Positions 40,765-49,380 of a stretch of DNA of 64,000 nt are shown here, one piece after another. The stretch covers positions 2,852,001 through 2,916,000 of the forward strand of contig NZ_CP012623.1 of NCBI RefSeq assembly GCF_001280305.1, written 5' to 3'. The first letter of the stretch is position 1, and each line of letters starts with the position of its first letter. The stretch comes from Hymenobacter sp. DG25A (GTDB lineage: Bacteria > Bacteroidota > Bacteroidia > Cytophagales > Hymenobacteraceae). Under the pieces are notes generated by a model. The model did no database searches. It saw only the letters and a program-made list of their open reading frames with translations, and was not told where the DNA came from. Position numbers and translations under genes: made by a program.

Positions 40765-41811
40765 ATGTCCTCTACCCCCGCTTCTTCTAAAGGCCGCATC
40801 GGCGTCCTGCTCGTGAACCTCGGCACGCCCGACTCACCCCAGACCAGCGACGTGCGCCGCTACCTCAACGAATTCCTGACGGATGCCCGCGTAATTGATA
40901 TGCCGGCCGCCGTGCGCTACCCCTTGTTTCAGGGTTTGGTGGTGCCGCTGCGGGCCCCAAAATCGGCCAAAATCTATCAGCAGCTCTGGACGGAGCGGGG
41001 CTCTCCCCTGCTCTTCCATGGCCTCGATCTGAAAAAACTGTTGCAGGAGAAGCTGGGCAAAGACTACCTAGTGGCTTTTGGCATGCGCTACCAGAAGCCC
41101 AGCATTGAGTTGGCGCTGCAGGGGCTACGCGACGCGGCCGTGGAGCGCATTATTGTGCTGCCCCTGTTTCCGCAGTACGCGGCGGCCAGCACGGGCTCGG
41201 TGCAGCAAAAGGTGATGGAAATTGTGAGCAAATGGTGGGTGGTGCCCAATATCACCTTCATCAGTTCCTTTGCTGACGACCCGGGCTTTATTGCCTCCTT
41301 TGCCACTCTGGGCCTGCAGGAAATGCAGAAGCATGACTACGACCATGTGGTATTCAGCTACCACGGTATTCCGGAGCGCCACGTGCTGAAGGGCAGTCAA
41401 AACGGGTATTGCAAGCTGAGTAACTGCTGCAACCACTACAACAAGAACAACCGCTACTGCTACCGGGCGCAGTGCTACGAAACCTCCCGCCTGCTGGCCA
41501 AAGCCATGAATCTGGCCCCAGAGCAGTACACCGTTACCTTCCAGAGCCGTCTGCAAAGCCGCCTCCGCGACCCGTGGCTGCAGCCGTACACGGATGAAGT
41601 CTTGAAGGAATTTCCGGCCAAAGGCATCCATAACGTGCTGGCCTTCAGCCCCGCTTTCGTGGCCGACTGCCTGGAAACCACCATTGAAGTAGGCGAGGAA
41701 TTCAAGGAACTGTTTGAGCAGTCCGGCGGCAAGCACTGGCAGCTGGTGCCCAGCCTGAACGCCAACCCCATGTGGGTAGATGCAGTGGCCGATTTGGTTC
41801 ACCGCAATTAA
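40765..41811 (+). CDS. hemH: Ferrochelatase
   Basis: 348 aa, inserting iron into protoporphyrin at the end of haem biosynthesis. The N-terminus RIGVLLVNLGTPDSP and the catalytic-His block VVFSYHGIPERHVLKG are diagnostic. The segments RLPLFPQYA-type (VLPLFPQYAAASTGSV) and VLAFSPAFVADCLETTIEV carry the C-domain Glu. A Cys-rich stretch (CKLSNCCNHYNKNNRYC) is present, which in some ferrochelatases contributes to a cluster; here it may or may not. It has no membrane helix. A long palindromic terminator follows. Confidence 0.95.
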   Translation: MSSTPASSKGRIGVLLVNLGTPDSPQTSDVRRYLNEFLTDARVIDMPAAVRYPLFQGLVVPLRAPKSAKIYQQLWTERGSPLLFHGLDLKKLLQEKLGKDYLVAFGMRYQKPSIELALQGLRDAAVERIIVLPLFPQYAAASTGSVQQKVMEIVSKWWVVPNITFISSFADDPGFIASFATLGLQEMQKHDYDHVVFSYHGIPERHVLKGSQNGYCKLSNCCNHYNKNNRYCYRAQCYETSRLLAKAMNLAPEQYTVTFQSRLQSRLRDPWLQPYTDEVLKEFPAKGIHNVLAFSPAFVADCLETTIEVGEEFKELFEQSGGKHWQLVPSLNANPMWVDAVADLVHRN

Positions 41812-41814
41812 CCT

Positions 41815-41885
41815 ACCTCCCTAGAAACAGCAACGCCTGGCTCCGCTCGTAAGCAGAGGCCAGGCGTTGCTGTTTCTAGGGAGGT
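41815..41885. terminator. Long bidirectional hairpin
   Basis: 27-bp perfect arms (41815-41841; 41859-41885, acctccctagaaacagcaac on the left) enclose a 17-base loop that itself folds almost completely. It lies between convergent hemH and the PRC-barrel gene. There is no long T-run, so it may also act as an mRNA-stabilising stem. Confidence 0.75.
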
Positions 41886-41888
41886 AGC

Positions 41889-42398
41889 CTACCCTATCCG
41901 GCGGCGCAGGTTGCTGGCCGGTTCGGCGGGGTGGCGGTTCTGGTAGAAGTGCTGCTCACTGTAAGGCGCCTGATCATAAAAAGGCGAAGTGTGCTCCGGC
42001 AAAGGCAGTTTTAAGGAGCGCAACATGGCTTCTTCATACTCCCGGGTTATCTGAACCTCCGTGTAAGGGGGATATTCCAGCACCGATTGCAGGTTGAGAG
42101 AGGGCACGAAAATATTGTCGCCATCCTCATCAATGGTGGCCACGCCAATGGGCAGCAGGATGTGGCGCGCCCATTTATCAATCTGCAGTGAGGCATCCAG
42201 CTCAATGTCGAGGTAGCGCACTTTCATGGCATCTTCATCCACAATCAGCTCAAATACATCCCCGAACTTCTTACCGTCGCTGCCGCGTACGGCCCAGCCG
42301 CGCACGTCCGCGCTGTCGTCGGCCACTTCAAAGTCTTCCAGGTCGCGCAGGCGGCGCAGGTGCATGCCTTGTGCGGAGGGTATGGGAGTAGGTTCCAT
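41889..42398 (-). CDS. PRC-barrel domain protein
   Basis: 169 aa from the ATG at 42398. The N-terminal ~110 residues fit a PRC-barrel: DVRGWAVRGSDGKKFGDVFELIVDEDAMKVRYLDIELD is the classic G-x-K-x-G-x-V-x-D-x-x-x-D pattern, followed by HILLPIGVATIDEDGDNIFV. The ~60-residue C-terminal tail is Pro/Tyr-rich (YPPYTEVQITREYEE, ...FYDQAPYSEQHFYQN), as in Bacteroidota homologues. A cytoplasmic stress- or RNA-associated role is often assumed; nothing here proves it. It is convergent with hemH. Confidence 0.8.
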   Translation of the reverse strand: MEPTPIPSAQGMHLRRLRDLEDFEVADDSADVRGWAVRGSDGKKFGDVFELIVDEDAMKVRYLDIELDASLQIDKWARHILLPIGVATIDEDGDNIFVPSLNLQSVLEYPPYTEVQITREYEEAMLRSLKLPLPEHTSPFYDQAPYSEQHFYQNRHPAEPASNLRRRIG

Positions 42399-42464
42399 GG
42401 TTGTAGCGTTAGGTCTGGTACGGGAAGGCAAGCGGGTGTTGGGTGCCTGCTTTCCGTAGAAAGA

Positions 42465-43088
42465 TTAGCTGAAGCTTTTTAGAATTTGGGCCGCCTGCCG
42501 AAAAAAAGCGCGCTGCAGCTCCAGCTGCGCGGTTTCCTCACGGCCGCTGAGGGCGGCGGCTTGCTCGGTCAGGCGGTTTACCGGGCCGGCCTGTTCGGGG
42601 TAGGCTTTCTGCTGAATGGCCTGCAGCATGGCAGCGGTGGCCGTAAAGCCGGGCCGCAGGCTGGTGCCGGGCTCATCCAGGCGGCTGGTGGCGCTGGTCA
42701 GGTCGTTGCGTCTTTCCTGCACGGTGGCATCTTGGCGCAGGTCGTCGCGGTCGGCCAGGGAAACCAGCACGCCGGTGAGCAGGCGCAGGCCCTGGCGGCC
42801 GTAGTTGGTTACGGAACCGGCAGAGTCGGCGGCAAATGTGTAGAAGGCTTCCGGAGTAGCGGCTTGCTCATTGGCCATGGCATCCATGGCCTGGTTGGAG
42901 GTGCCGGCCGTATCCCGGGTAGCTCCTAAAGGCTGGGCCGTATTGGTGGGCGGAATGCTGTCAACGGGTTGCTCCGGATCGGCGCGGAAGAAGAAAAACC
43001 AGACCAGGCCCAGCACCACCAATGCCAGCAATACGGCCAGCCAGGGGCTCAGGGACTTTTTCTTGCGTTGAATATTGATGTCAGCCAT
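42465..43088 (-). CDS. Single-pass membrane protein, unknown
   Basis: 207 aa from the ATG at 43088. A short basic cytoplasmic N-terminus (INIQRKKKSLSP) precedes one transmembrane helix (about residues 14-34, WLAVLLALVVLGLVWFFFF), then a long extracytoplasmic helical region rich in Ala, Gln, Arg and Thr. The periplasmic part contains no known motif. It lies upstream of the PRC-barrel gene on the same strand (66 bp) and may be co-transcribed. Confidence 0.65.
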   Translation of the reverse strand: MADINIQRKKKSLSPWLAVLLALVVLGLVWFFFFRADPEQPVDSIPPTNTAQPLGATRDTAGTSNQAMDAMANEQAATPEAFYTFAADSAGSVTNYGRQGLRLLTGVLVSLADRDDLRQDATVQERRNDLTSATSRLDEPGTSLRPGFTATAAMLQAIQQKAYPEQAGPVNRLTEQAAALSGREETAQLELQRAFFRQAAQILKSFS

Positions 43089-43172
43089 ATCGGTATATAA
43101 TGTTGCTGAGACAGTACGGCACAATTCGGAATTGGGTGCTGTTCGTCTTCTGATTTTCAACTTAAAACAAAA

Positions 43173-43199
43173 CCCTCCCTTAGGTGCCTAAAGGAGGGT
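43173..43199 (-). terminator. Terminator after cysteine desulfurase
   Basis: ccctcccttagg / cctaaaggaggg (one mismatch), with an A/T-rich tail. Confidence 0.65.
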
Positions 43200-43229
43200 A
43201 AAAATTTTCTATAACAAGCGTGGCAGCAA

Positions 43230-44411
43230 TTAGGCCGGCACTTTGCGGTACATCTTGGCCAGCTGCTCTACGGCATAATCTACTTCCTGCGGCGTGTTGA
43301 ACTTGCTCATGGAGAAGCGGATAGTACCCCGGTCGGGGTCGCAGCCTAGGGCCTGCAGCACGTGCGAGCCGGCCTGCGCCCCGCTGGTACACGCCGAGCC
43401 GCCTGACACCGATACTTTATTAATATCGAGGTTGAAGAGCAGCATTTCATTCATCTCCGAAGGCGGCAGGCTCACGCTCAGCACCGTGTACAGGCTCTGC
43501 TCGGCCTCGGCGGAGGTGCCATTGAACGCTACGCCGTCAATTTCAGCGCGCAGCTTATCAATAAACCGGTCTTTGAGGGCCTGAATGGTGCGCTGATGGT
43601 CGGCCATGCCGCGGTAGGCAATTTCCAGCGCCTTGGCCAGCCCGATGATGCCATACACATTCTCGGTGCCGGCGCGCTGGTTCCGCTCCTGGGAGCCGCC
43701 GTGTATCAGGGCATCCACCATGATACCGGAGCGGCGGTACAGGAAACCTATGCCTTTCGGGCCATGGAATTTATGGCCCGAGCCGACTAGGAAGTGCGCT
43801 TTCAGCTGCTGCACATCGTGGCGGTAGTGGCCCATCGTCTGCACCGTATCGGTGTGGAAAATGGCATCGTGGCGGGCACAGATTTCGCCGATGGCCACAA
43901 TATCGTTGAGGTTGCCAATTTCATTGTTGGCATGCATCAGGCTCACATAAGTGCGCGGCTGGGCGGCCAGCAGCTCTTCTAAATGCTCCAAGTCAAAACG
44001 GCCCTTCGCATCGTGGCGGAGGTAGCTCAGCTGCAGGTCGCCGGCTTTTTCCAGCGCCTGCATGGTGTGCAGCACGGCGTGGTGCTCCAACTTAGAAGTA
44101 ATGCCGTGTTTCAGGCCCAGGGTGCGCACGCTGCCAAAGGCGGCGTAGTTATCAGCCTCGGTGCCACAGGAGGTGAATACAATTTCGGCCGGGGCGGCAT
44201 TAATCAGGTGGGCAATGGTCTTGCGGGCATTCTCGATGGCGGCCCGCACCTGCCGGCCGTGGCTATGAATACTGCTGGGATTACCAAAATGCTCGCGCAG
44301 AAACGGCAGCATAGCATCCAGCACCTCAGGATCCAGCGGCGTGGTGGCTGCGTTATCAAAATACACGGCCCGTGGCGCTGAGGAGGGAGTACAATCAGAG
44401 GGAGTTGACAT
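43230..44411 (-). CDS. Cysteine desulfurase (NifS/IscS family)
   Basis: 393 aa, a PLP enzyme that removes sulfur from cysteine for Fe-S cluster or thio-modification pathways. The N-terminus AVYFDNAATTPLDPEVLDAM, SSIHSHGRQVRAAIENAR and the PLP-Lys motif VGSGHKFHGPKG are diagnostic. The active-site Cys lies in SVSGGSACTSGAQ. The S-A-C-T-S-G loop length is of the IscS/NifS type, not the short SufS type. No iscU or suf genes adjoin it. A minus-strand TACTTTTG box is at 44471-44478, about 60 bases upstream of the start. Confidence 0.94.
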   Translation of the reverse strand: MSTPSDCTPSSAPRAVYFDNAATTPLDPEVLDAMLPFLREHFGNPSSIHSHGRQVRAAIENARKTIAHLINAAPAEIVFTSCGTEADNYAAFGSVRTLGLKHGITSKLEHHAVLHTMQALEKAGDLQLSYLRHDAKGRFDLEHLEELLAAQPRTYVSLMHANNEIGNLNDIVAIGEICARHDAIFHTDTVQTMGHYRHDVQQLKAHFLVGSGHKFHGPKGIGFLYRRSGIMVDALIHGGSQERNQRAGTENVYGIIGLAKALEIAYRGMADHQRTIQALKDRFIDKLRAEIDGVAFNGTSAEAEQSLYTVLSVSLPPSEMNEMLLFNLDINKVSVSGGSACTSGAQAGSHVLQALGCDPDRGTIRFSMSKFNTPQEVDYAVEQLAKMYRKVPA

Positions 44412-44470
44412 AGCCCGGCAACGAAGTATAAGTAAGTAGCGCCCCTGCTCCTACTGGCCGGGTGCTCCTG

Positions 44471-44478
44471 CAAAAGTA
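44471..44478 (-). promoter_or_regulatory. -7 box of the cysteine desulfurase gene
   Basis: Minus-strand TACTTTTG (TAnnTTTG) lies 60 bases before the ATG. Confidence 0.35.
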
Positions 44479-44560
44479 AGGGTTTCTGTGGCTCGCCGGA
44501 CGGGGCGTTACCTACAGCTTGTGGAAAGTGCCGGGCAAATAGCGGCCGCCCCGGACAGAA

Positions 44561-44591
44561 AAAAGGTCCGGCCTATACGGCCCGGACCTTT
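44561..44591 (-). terminator. Terminator after glmM
   Basis: aaggtccggcc / ggcccggacctt with a single-base bulge and a tail of T residues on the minus strand. Confidence 0.75.
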
Positions 44592-44636
44592 CTGCTCTAA
44601 CGCCAGGCTGCTTTAGGCCAGCCGTTGCCTGTTTCG

Positions 44637-46025
44637 CTATACCGCAATAATCTCCTTGATATCGGCAATTATCTTATTGGCCAGATGGTCGGCCGTAGCA
44701 TTGGATTCCGACTCGGCGTAAATGCGGATAATGGGCTCGGTATTGGACTTGCGTAGGTGCACCCACTCCTTATCGAACTCAATTTTCACCCCATCAATAG
44801 TGTTAATGGGCTGCTTGGCGTAACGCTGCTGCATTTTTTCCAGCACTTGGTCGGTGTTGATTTCCGGCGTCAGCTCAATTTTATTTTTGGAGATGAAGTA
44901 ATTGGGGTAGGAAGCCCGCAGGCGCGTCATGGTGAGGCCGGTTTTGGCCAGATGGCTTAGGAAAAGCGCAATGCCCACCAAAGAGTCGCGGCCGTAGTGC
45001 AGTTCGGGATAGATAATACCGCCGTTGCCTTCGCCGCCAATAATGGCGTTGGTTTCCTTCATTTTGGTTACCACGTTCACCTCGCCTACCGCGGCGGCGG
45101 CATACTGGCCCCCGTGCTTTTCGGTCACGTCGCGCAGGGCGCGGGTGCTGCTCAGGTTGCTGACGGTATTGCCGCCCCCGCTTTGCTGCAGCACGTAATC
45201 GGCTACGGCTACCAGGGTGTATTCTTCCCCGAACATGGTGCCATCTTCGTTTACCAGCGCCAGGCGGTCTACATCGGGGTCCACTACAATACCAACGTCA
45301 AAGGAGCCTTTTTCCAGTATCCTGGCAATATCGCGCAGGTTCTCGGGCAGCGGCTCGGGATTGTGCGCAAAGTCGCCGGTGGGCTCGCAGAACAGCTTTT
45401 CAATGGTAGTAACGCCTAATGCTTCCAGGAGCATGGGCACCGCAAAACCGCCCGTGGAGTTCACGGCATCCACCACTACCCGGAAGTTTTTGGCTTTGAT
45501 AGCGGCCACATCTACTAGAGGCAAGGCCAGAATGGCCTCAATATGGGTCTGCAGAAACGTATCGTCGGTGCTGTACTGACCCAGCTTGGTGACCGGGGCA
45601 AAATCGAAGGCTTCAGCATCGCCCAGCGCCAGTACTTTCTGGCCATCGGCATCCGAAATAAACTCGCCTTTGTCATTCAGCAGCTTCAGCGCATTCCACT
45701 GCTTGGGGTTGTGCGAGGCCGTGAGAATGATGCCGCCGCCGGCTTTTTTGGCGGGCACGGCCATTTCCACGGTGGGGGTTGTGCTCAGGCCCAGGTCAAT
45801 GACGTGAATGCCCAAACCCTGCAGCGTAGCGGCCACCAGCTTGCTGACCATTTCGCCCGATAAACGCGCATCGCGGCCAATGACAATCGTATTATTTTGG
45901 GTTTTGTCCAGAACCCAGCTGCCGAAAGCGGCAGCATATTTCACCACGTCCAACGGCGTCAGGCCTTCACCTGCCGCGCCCCCGATAGTGCCTCGTATGC
46001 CCGAAATGGATTTGATGAGTGCCAC
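44637..46025 (-). CDS. glmM: Phosphoglucosamine mutase-type enzyme
   Basis: 462 aa of the alpha-D-phosphohexomutase superfamily. It converts glucosamine-6-P to glucosamine-1-P for peptidoglycan and LPS precursors. The phosphoserine loop is LTASHNPKQWNALKLL, the Mg loop is DPDVDRLALVNEDG, the sugar-binding loop is GGEGNGGIIYPELHYGRDS, and the phosphate-binding end is HLRKSNTEPIIRIYAE. The N-terminus SISGIRGTIGG is standard. It lies upstream of the cysteine desulfurase gene but has its own terminator. Phosphomannomutase activity cannot be excluded from sequence. Confidence 0.9.
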   Translation of the reverse strand: MALIKSISGIRGTIGGAAGEGLTPLDVVKYAAAFGSWVLDKTQNNTIVIGRDARLSGEMVSKLVAATLQGLGIHVIDLGLSTTPTVEMAVPAKKAGGGIILTASHNPKQWNALKLLNDKGEFISDADGQKVLALGDAEAFDFAPVTKLGQYSTDDTFLQTHIEAILALPLVDVAAIKAKNFRVVVDAVNSTGGFAVPMLLEALGVTTIEKLFCEPTGDFAHNPEPLPENLRDIARILEKGSFDVGIVVDPDVDRLALVNEDGTMFGEEYTLVAVADYVLQQSGGGNTVSNLSSTRALRDVTEKHGGQYAAAAVGEVNVVTKMKETNAIIGGEGNGGIIYPELHYGRDSLVGIALFLSHLAKTGLTMTRLRASYPNYFISKNKIELTPEINTDQVLEKMQQRYAKQPINTIDGVKIEFDKEWVHLRKSNTEPIIRIYAESESNATADHLANKIIADIKEIIAV

Positions 46026-46050
46026 TAGAAATGTTGTTTTTTTGAATGGG

Positions 46051-46058
46051 CAAAAGTA
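46051..46058 (-). promoter_or_regulatory. -7 box of glmM
   Basis: Minus-strand TACTTTTG, 26 bases before the glmM ATG. No TTG at ideal spacing. Confidence 0.35.
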
Positions 46059-46177
46059 TGGAAAAGCCCGTTGTTTTTATGACTATCGAGATGCCCGCAA
46101 TTCAAAGATGGGGCCGGAAGGCTGTTACGCATACGGCGGCGGAAGGGCTATATTTTTCCGCACCGGCTCCTGGGTTG

Positions 46178-46185
46178 TATATTTG
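46178..46185 (+). promoter_or_regulatory. -7 box abutting mazG
   Basis: TATATTTG is a perfect TAnnTTTG but ends only 5 bases before the ATG at 46191. If used, it would start the mRNA at or next to the start codon. Confidence 0.4.
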
Positions 46186-46190
46186 ACTTA

Positions 46191-47033
46191 ATGAACAATA
46201 CCTCATCTGCTGACCGCCGGCCCGAGCAGCTGGCCGCTTTTGGACGCCTTTTGGACGTGCTTGACCGGCTCCGGGCCGAGTGCCCTTGGGACCGGAAACA
46301 AACGATGCAGAGCCTGCGGCATCTGACCATCGAAGAAACCTACGAACTCTCCGACGCCATCCTGCGGGATGATCTTTCCGACGTGCGGAAGGAGCTGGGC
46401 GACGTGATGCTGCACCTGGTCTTCTACGCCAAAATAGCGGCGGAAAAAGGTGCTTTTGACATTGCCGATGTGCTGAATGCCCAGTGCGAGAAGCTTATTT
46501 TCCGCCACCCGCACATCTACGGCGACGTGACCGTGAGCAGTGAGGAAGATGTAAAACGCAACTGGGAGCAACTGAAACTCAAGGAGAAAGGAAACTCTTC
46601 TGTATTGGGCGGTGTACCTGTGTCGTTGCCGGCGCTGGTGAAGGCCATGCGCATTCAGGAGAAAGCCCGGGGCGCCGGGTTTGACTGGGAGCGGAAGGAG
46701 CAGGTGTGGGAGAAAGTACAGGAAGAGCTACATGAGTTTGGGGAGGAGTTTGCCGAGGCCGAGCACAGCCCCGAGCACCAGCAGCGCGCCGCCGCTGAAT
46801 TCGGCGACCTGCTTTTCTCCCTGATTAACTTCGCCCGCTTTGCCGGCATTAATCCGGAAGAGGCGCTGGAGCATACCAACCGCAAGTTTATCCGGCGTTT
46901 TCAATACCTGGAAACTGCGGCAGCCCAGGATGGCCACCAGCTGGCCGACCTGACGCTGGCGCAGATGGATGTGTATTGGAACCAAGCCAAGGCTCTGCCC
47001 GTAGACGAGACAAACCCAACATCGGAGAAATAG
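46191..47033 (+). CDS. mazG: Nucleoside triphosphate pyrophosphohydrolase MazG
   Basis: 280 aa, hydrolysing (d)NTPs to NMP and pyrophosphate and limiting damaged or excess nucleotides. Two MazG domains are visible. The first has LDRLRAECPWDRKQTMQSLRHLTIEETYELSDAI and a following EELGDV-type segment (VRKELGDVMLHLVFYAKIA). The second is less conserved (WEKVQEELHEFGEEFAEAE, EFGDLLFSLINFARF). The Mg-binding Glu residues of the first domain (EETYELSDAI) are intact. No conserved region precedes the ATG, and a promoter -7 box lies immediately upstream. It is not in an obvious operon. Confidence 0.92.
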   Translation: MNNTSSADRRPEQLAAFGRLLDVLDRLRAECPWDRKQTMQSLRHLTIEETYELSDAILRDDLSDVRKELGDVMLHLVFYAKIAAEKGAFDIADVLNAQCEKLIFRHPHIYGDVTVSSEEDVKRNWEQLKLKEKGNSSVLGGVPVSLPALVKAMRIQEKARGAGFDWERKEQVWEKVQEELHEFGEEFAEAEHSPEHQQRAAAEFGDLLFSLINFARFAGINPEEALEHTNRKFIRRFQYLETAAAQDGHQLADLTLAQMDVYWNQAKALPVDETNPTSEK

Positions 47034-47286
47034 CCTTTTTTCCAGATGAATGCTACAAGGCAGCGTTTAAACGCAAGTTGGATTTGGCAGGGACAAGGCT
47101 TTTGCTTAGGTTTGCCAAGGAGAGTATAGGTTCCGGAGTAGTCCCCGTTCACAAGCAGACCCACTGTTTTGCCTCACACCGGCTAAGTAGTGCGGGTTAA
47201 CGGGGCTTCGTCGTCTTTATACAAACCAGTACCGTTTTCACTTTCAAAAATACCTTTCACCAACCATCCCCTAATTTTCCGGAACA

Positions 47287-48159
47287 ATGGAACAAAAGAA
47301 TGCCATGAACAAGAACGTGCGGCCTGCCGCTCCCGCTGCGCCTAAGAGCGAAGCCAAAGGCGGTTCCGCGTTTGCCGCCATCGTGATTCCACTGGCTTTT
47401 GTTGTGAGCATCGTTATCTTCATTTTTGTATTGGGTAACGGCTCTAACTTCCAAGGTGGCGATAACGCAAATGCTGCGTTGCCAGGTAACTACTTGGGTA
47501 CTGTTTACAAAGGCGGCGTAATTGTGCCGATCCTGATGTCTCTCTTCCTGTTGGTAATTACCTTCTCGATTGAGCGCTACCTCACCATCAGCAAGGCTAA
47601 AGGCACCAAGAGCATTGAGAGCTTTGTGCGCACCATCCGCCAGAAGCTGAACAGCAATGACATCTCGGGTGCTATTGCTGCCTGCGACCAGCAGAAAGGT
47701 TCAGTAGCAGCCGTAGTAAAGTCGGGTCTGCTGAAGTACCAGGAAATGGCCCGCGAGCGGGGCATGGACAAAGACCAGAAGATCCTGGCTATCCAGAAGG
47801 AAATCGAGGAATCGACTACGCTGGAATTGCCTATGCTGGAGAAAAACCTCGTTATCCTGTCTACCATTGCTTCGGTTTCTACGCTGGTAGGTCTGCTGGG
47901 TACGGTATTCGGTATGATCAAGGCCTTCTCGGCTCTGGCACAAGCTGGTAACCCTGACGCAGTTGCCCTGGCAGAAGGTATTTCGGAAGCACTGATCAAC
48001 ACGGCTATCGGTATTGCCGGTTCGGCCATTGCTATCATTGCCTACAACTTCTTCACCAGCAAAATTGACGAGCTGACCTACAGCATCGACGAAGCTGGTT
48101 TCAGCATCATTCAGACCTTCGCTGCTCAACACGGCGAAAAGGAAACTTACACGGCCTAA
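47287..48159 (+). CDS. exbB: ExbB/TolQ/MotA-family proton channel subunit
   Basis: 290 aa, the proton channel of the TonB energy-transduction complex. A basic N-terminal segment (about 1-35) precedes the first membrane helix (AAIVIPLAFVVSIVIFIFVLG) and a second (GGVIVPILMSLFLLVITFSIERYL). A long cytoplasmic loop follows. The MotA/TolQ/ExbB core helices are LVILSTIASVSTLVGLLGTVFGMIKAF and EALINTAIGIAGSAIAIIAYNFF. The extra N-terminal helix is common in Bacteroidota ExbB. Codon use (ggt, gct, cgt) suggests strong expression. It is first of a run of eight genes for TonB-type energy supply. Confidence 0.93.
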   Translation: MEQKNAMNKNVRPAAPAAPKSEAKGGSAFAAIVIPLAFVVSIVIFIFVLGNGSNFQGGDNANAALPGNYLGTVYKGGVIVPILMSLFLLVITFSIERYLTISKAKGTKSIESFVRTIRQKLNSNDISGAIAACDQQKGSVAAVVKSGLLKYQEMARERGMDKDQKILAIQKEIEESTTLELPMLEKNLVILSTIASVSTLVGLLGTVFGMIKAFSALAQAGNPDAVALAEGISEALINTAIGIAGSAIAIIAYNFFTSKIDELTYSIDEAGFSIIQTFAAQHGEKETYTA

Positions 48160-48224
48160 GTTGCGGTTAACGCACTAAAGGTTTAGTAAGTCTCGTTTTC
48201 TGAATATTCTCAACCACGCTCGAA

Positions 48225-48848
48225 ATGCCTAAAGTAAAGCCCCATAGAACGTCCCCTTCGCTGGATATGACCCCGATGGTGGACCTGGCATTCCTGCTGG
48301 TGACGTTCTTCATGCTCACGACTAAGTTTTCGCCCGAGGAAGTGGTAGTAGTTGATACCCCCTCTTCTACCTCGGAACTGAAACTGCCCGAGAGCAACGT
48401 AATTCGCATCCTGATTGACAAGGATAAGCGCGTGTTTTTTGGCCTGGAAAGCGACAAGGCCAAGCCCCTGCTGCTCGACCGGATGGGCGCCAAGTATGGC
48501 GTTACCTTCACCGAGAAGCAGAAGCGCGCTTTCGGCGGCCTCAACAGCTTTGGGGTACCCGTTCAGCAGCTTGGCTCTTTGCTCAGCATGAGCAGTGAGC
48601 AGCGCAAAGAAGTAAAGCAACCCGGTGTTCCGGCCGACTCACTGAACAATCAGCTGATCGACTGGGTAATGGAAGCGCGTAAAGCCAACCAGGAAGCCAT
48701 TGGTAAGCCTACCTTCATTGCCATTAAAGGCGACGGCAATGCCGATGTACCGACCGTGAAGAAGGTCATCAAGTTTCTGCAGGAGAAGAACATCAACCGT
48801 TTCAACCTCATCACGGACTTGGAGAACAAGCCCACAGTGAGCAAATAA
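48225..48848 (+). CDS. exbD: ExbD-family stator subunit 1 (long form)
   Basis: 207 aa. A single membrane helix with the proton-carrying Asp lies in LDMTPMVDLAFLLVTFFMLTT (about residues 14-34), followed by a periplasmic domain. It is longer than usual because of an insertion (about 95-150, YGVTFTEKQKRAFGGLNS... and DSLNNQLIDWVMEARK). The C-terminal VPTVKKVIKFLQEKNINRFNLIT is typical ExbD/TolR. It starts 65 bp after exbB and the next exbD starts 10 bp after its stop, so it lies in the same operon. Confidence 0.92.
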   Translation: MPKVKPHRTSPSLDMTPMVDLAFLLVTFFMLTTKFSPEEVVVVDTPSSTSELKLPESNVIRILIDKDKRVFFGLESDKAKPLLLDRMGAKYGVTFTEKQKRAFGGLNSFGVPVQQLGSLLSMSSEQRKEVKQPGVPADSLNNQLIDWVMEARKANQEAIGKPTFIAIKGDGNADVPTVKKVIKFLQEKNINRFNLITDLENKPTVSK

Positions 48849-48858
48849 GCGCAGCGCC

Positions 48859-49380
48859 ATGGCAGAAATACAACAACAAGCCGACTCCGGCAAAGGCGGG
48901 AAGAAGCGGGCCAAAAAAATGTCGACCAAAATCGACATGACCCCAATGGTGGATTTGGCCTTCCTGCTCCTGACCTTCTTCATGCTGACCACCACGTTCA
49001 ATAAGCCGAACGTGATGCAGATTACCATGCCGGTGAAACCGAAGCCTGGTGATCCGCCACAGGAGTTGAAAGCGTCGGACGCTCTTACCGTTGTTCTAGG
49101 AGAGAACAATAAGATCTACTACTACGACGGTCTGCTCTCTGATAAGGACAAACCGGAGTTGAAACTTTCCAGCTACGATGCCAACGGCATCCGGAAAGTT
49201 CTGCTGGACCATCAGCGCCAGAACCCTAAAACGGTGGTGCTGATTAAGCCAGACGACAAGTCCAACTACAAAAACATGGTGGACATCTTGGATGAGATGA
49301 ACATCACCGACCAGAAGAAATACGCGTTGGTGGACATCTCGAAGGCTGATACCGAACTCATTAAATCTTCCGGGCTATGA
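48859..49380 (+). CDS. exbD: ExbD-family stator subunit 2
   Basis: 173 aa. A basic N-terminus (GGKKRAKKMST) precedes the ExbD helix KIDMTPMVDLAFLLLTFFMLTT with the conserved Asp, then a periplasmic domain ending KNMVDILDEMNITDQKKYAL. It is shorter than the first ExbD and lacks its insertion. The stop overlaps the next ATG (ATGA), which suggests translational coupling to tonB. Two different ExbDs in one operon imply a mixed or alternative stator ring. Confidence 0.93.
   Translation: MAEIQQQADSGKGGKKRAKKMSTKIDMTPMVDLAFLLLTFFMLTTTFNKPNVMQITMPVKPKPGDPPQELKASDALTVVLGENNKIYYYDGLLSDKDKPELKLSSYDANGIRKVLLDHQRQNPKTVVLIKPDDKSNYKNMVDILDEMNITDQKKYALVDISKADTELIKSSGL

Noticed and set aside
47034..47286. 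tRNA or small RNA in the mazG-exbB gap
   Set aside because: I could not draw a cloverleaf or a clear conserved hairpin. Only leader-like AT-rich sequence is seen.
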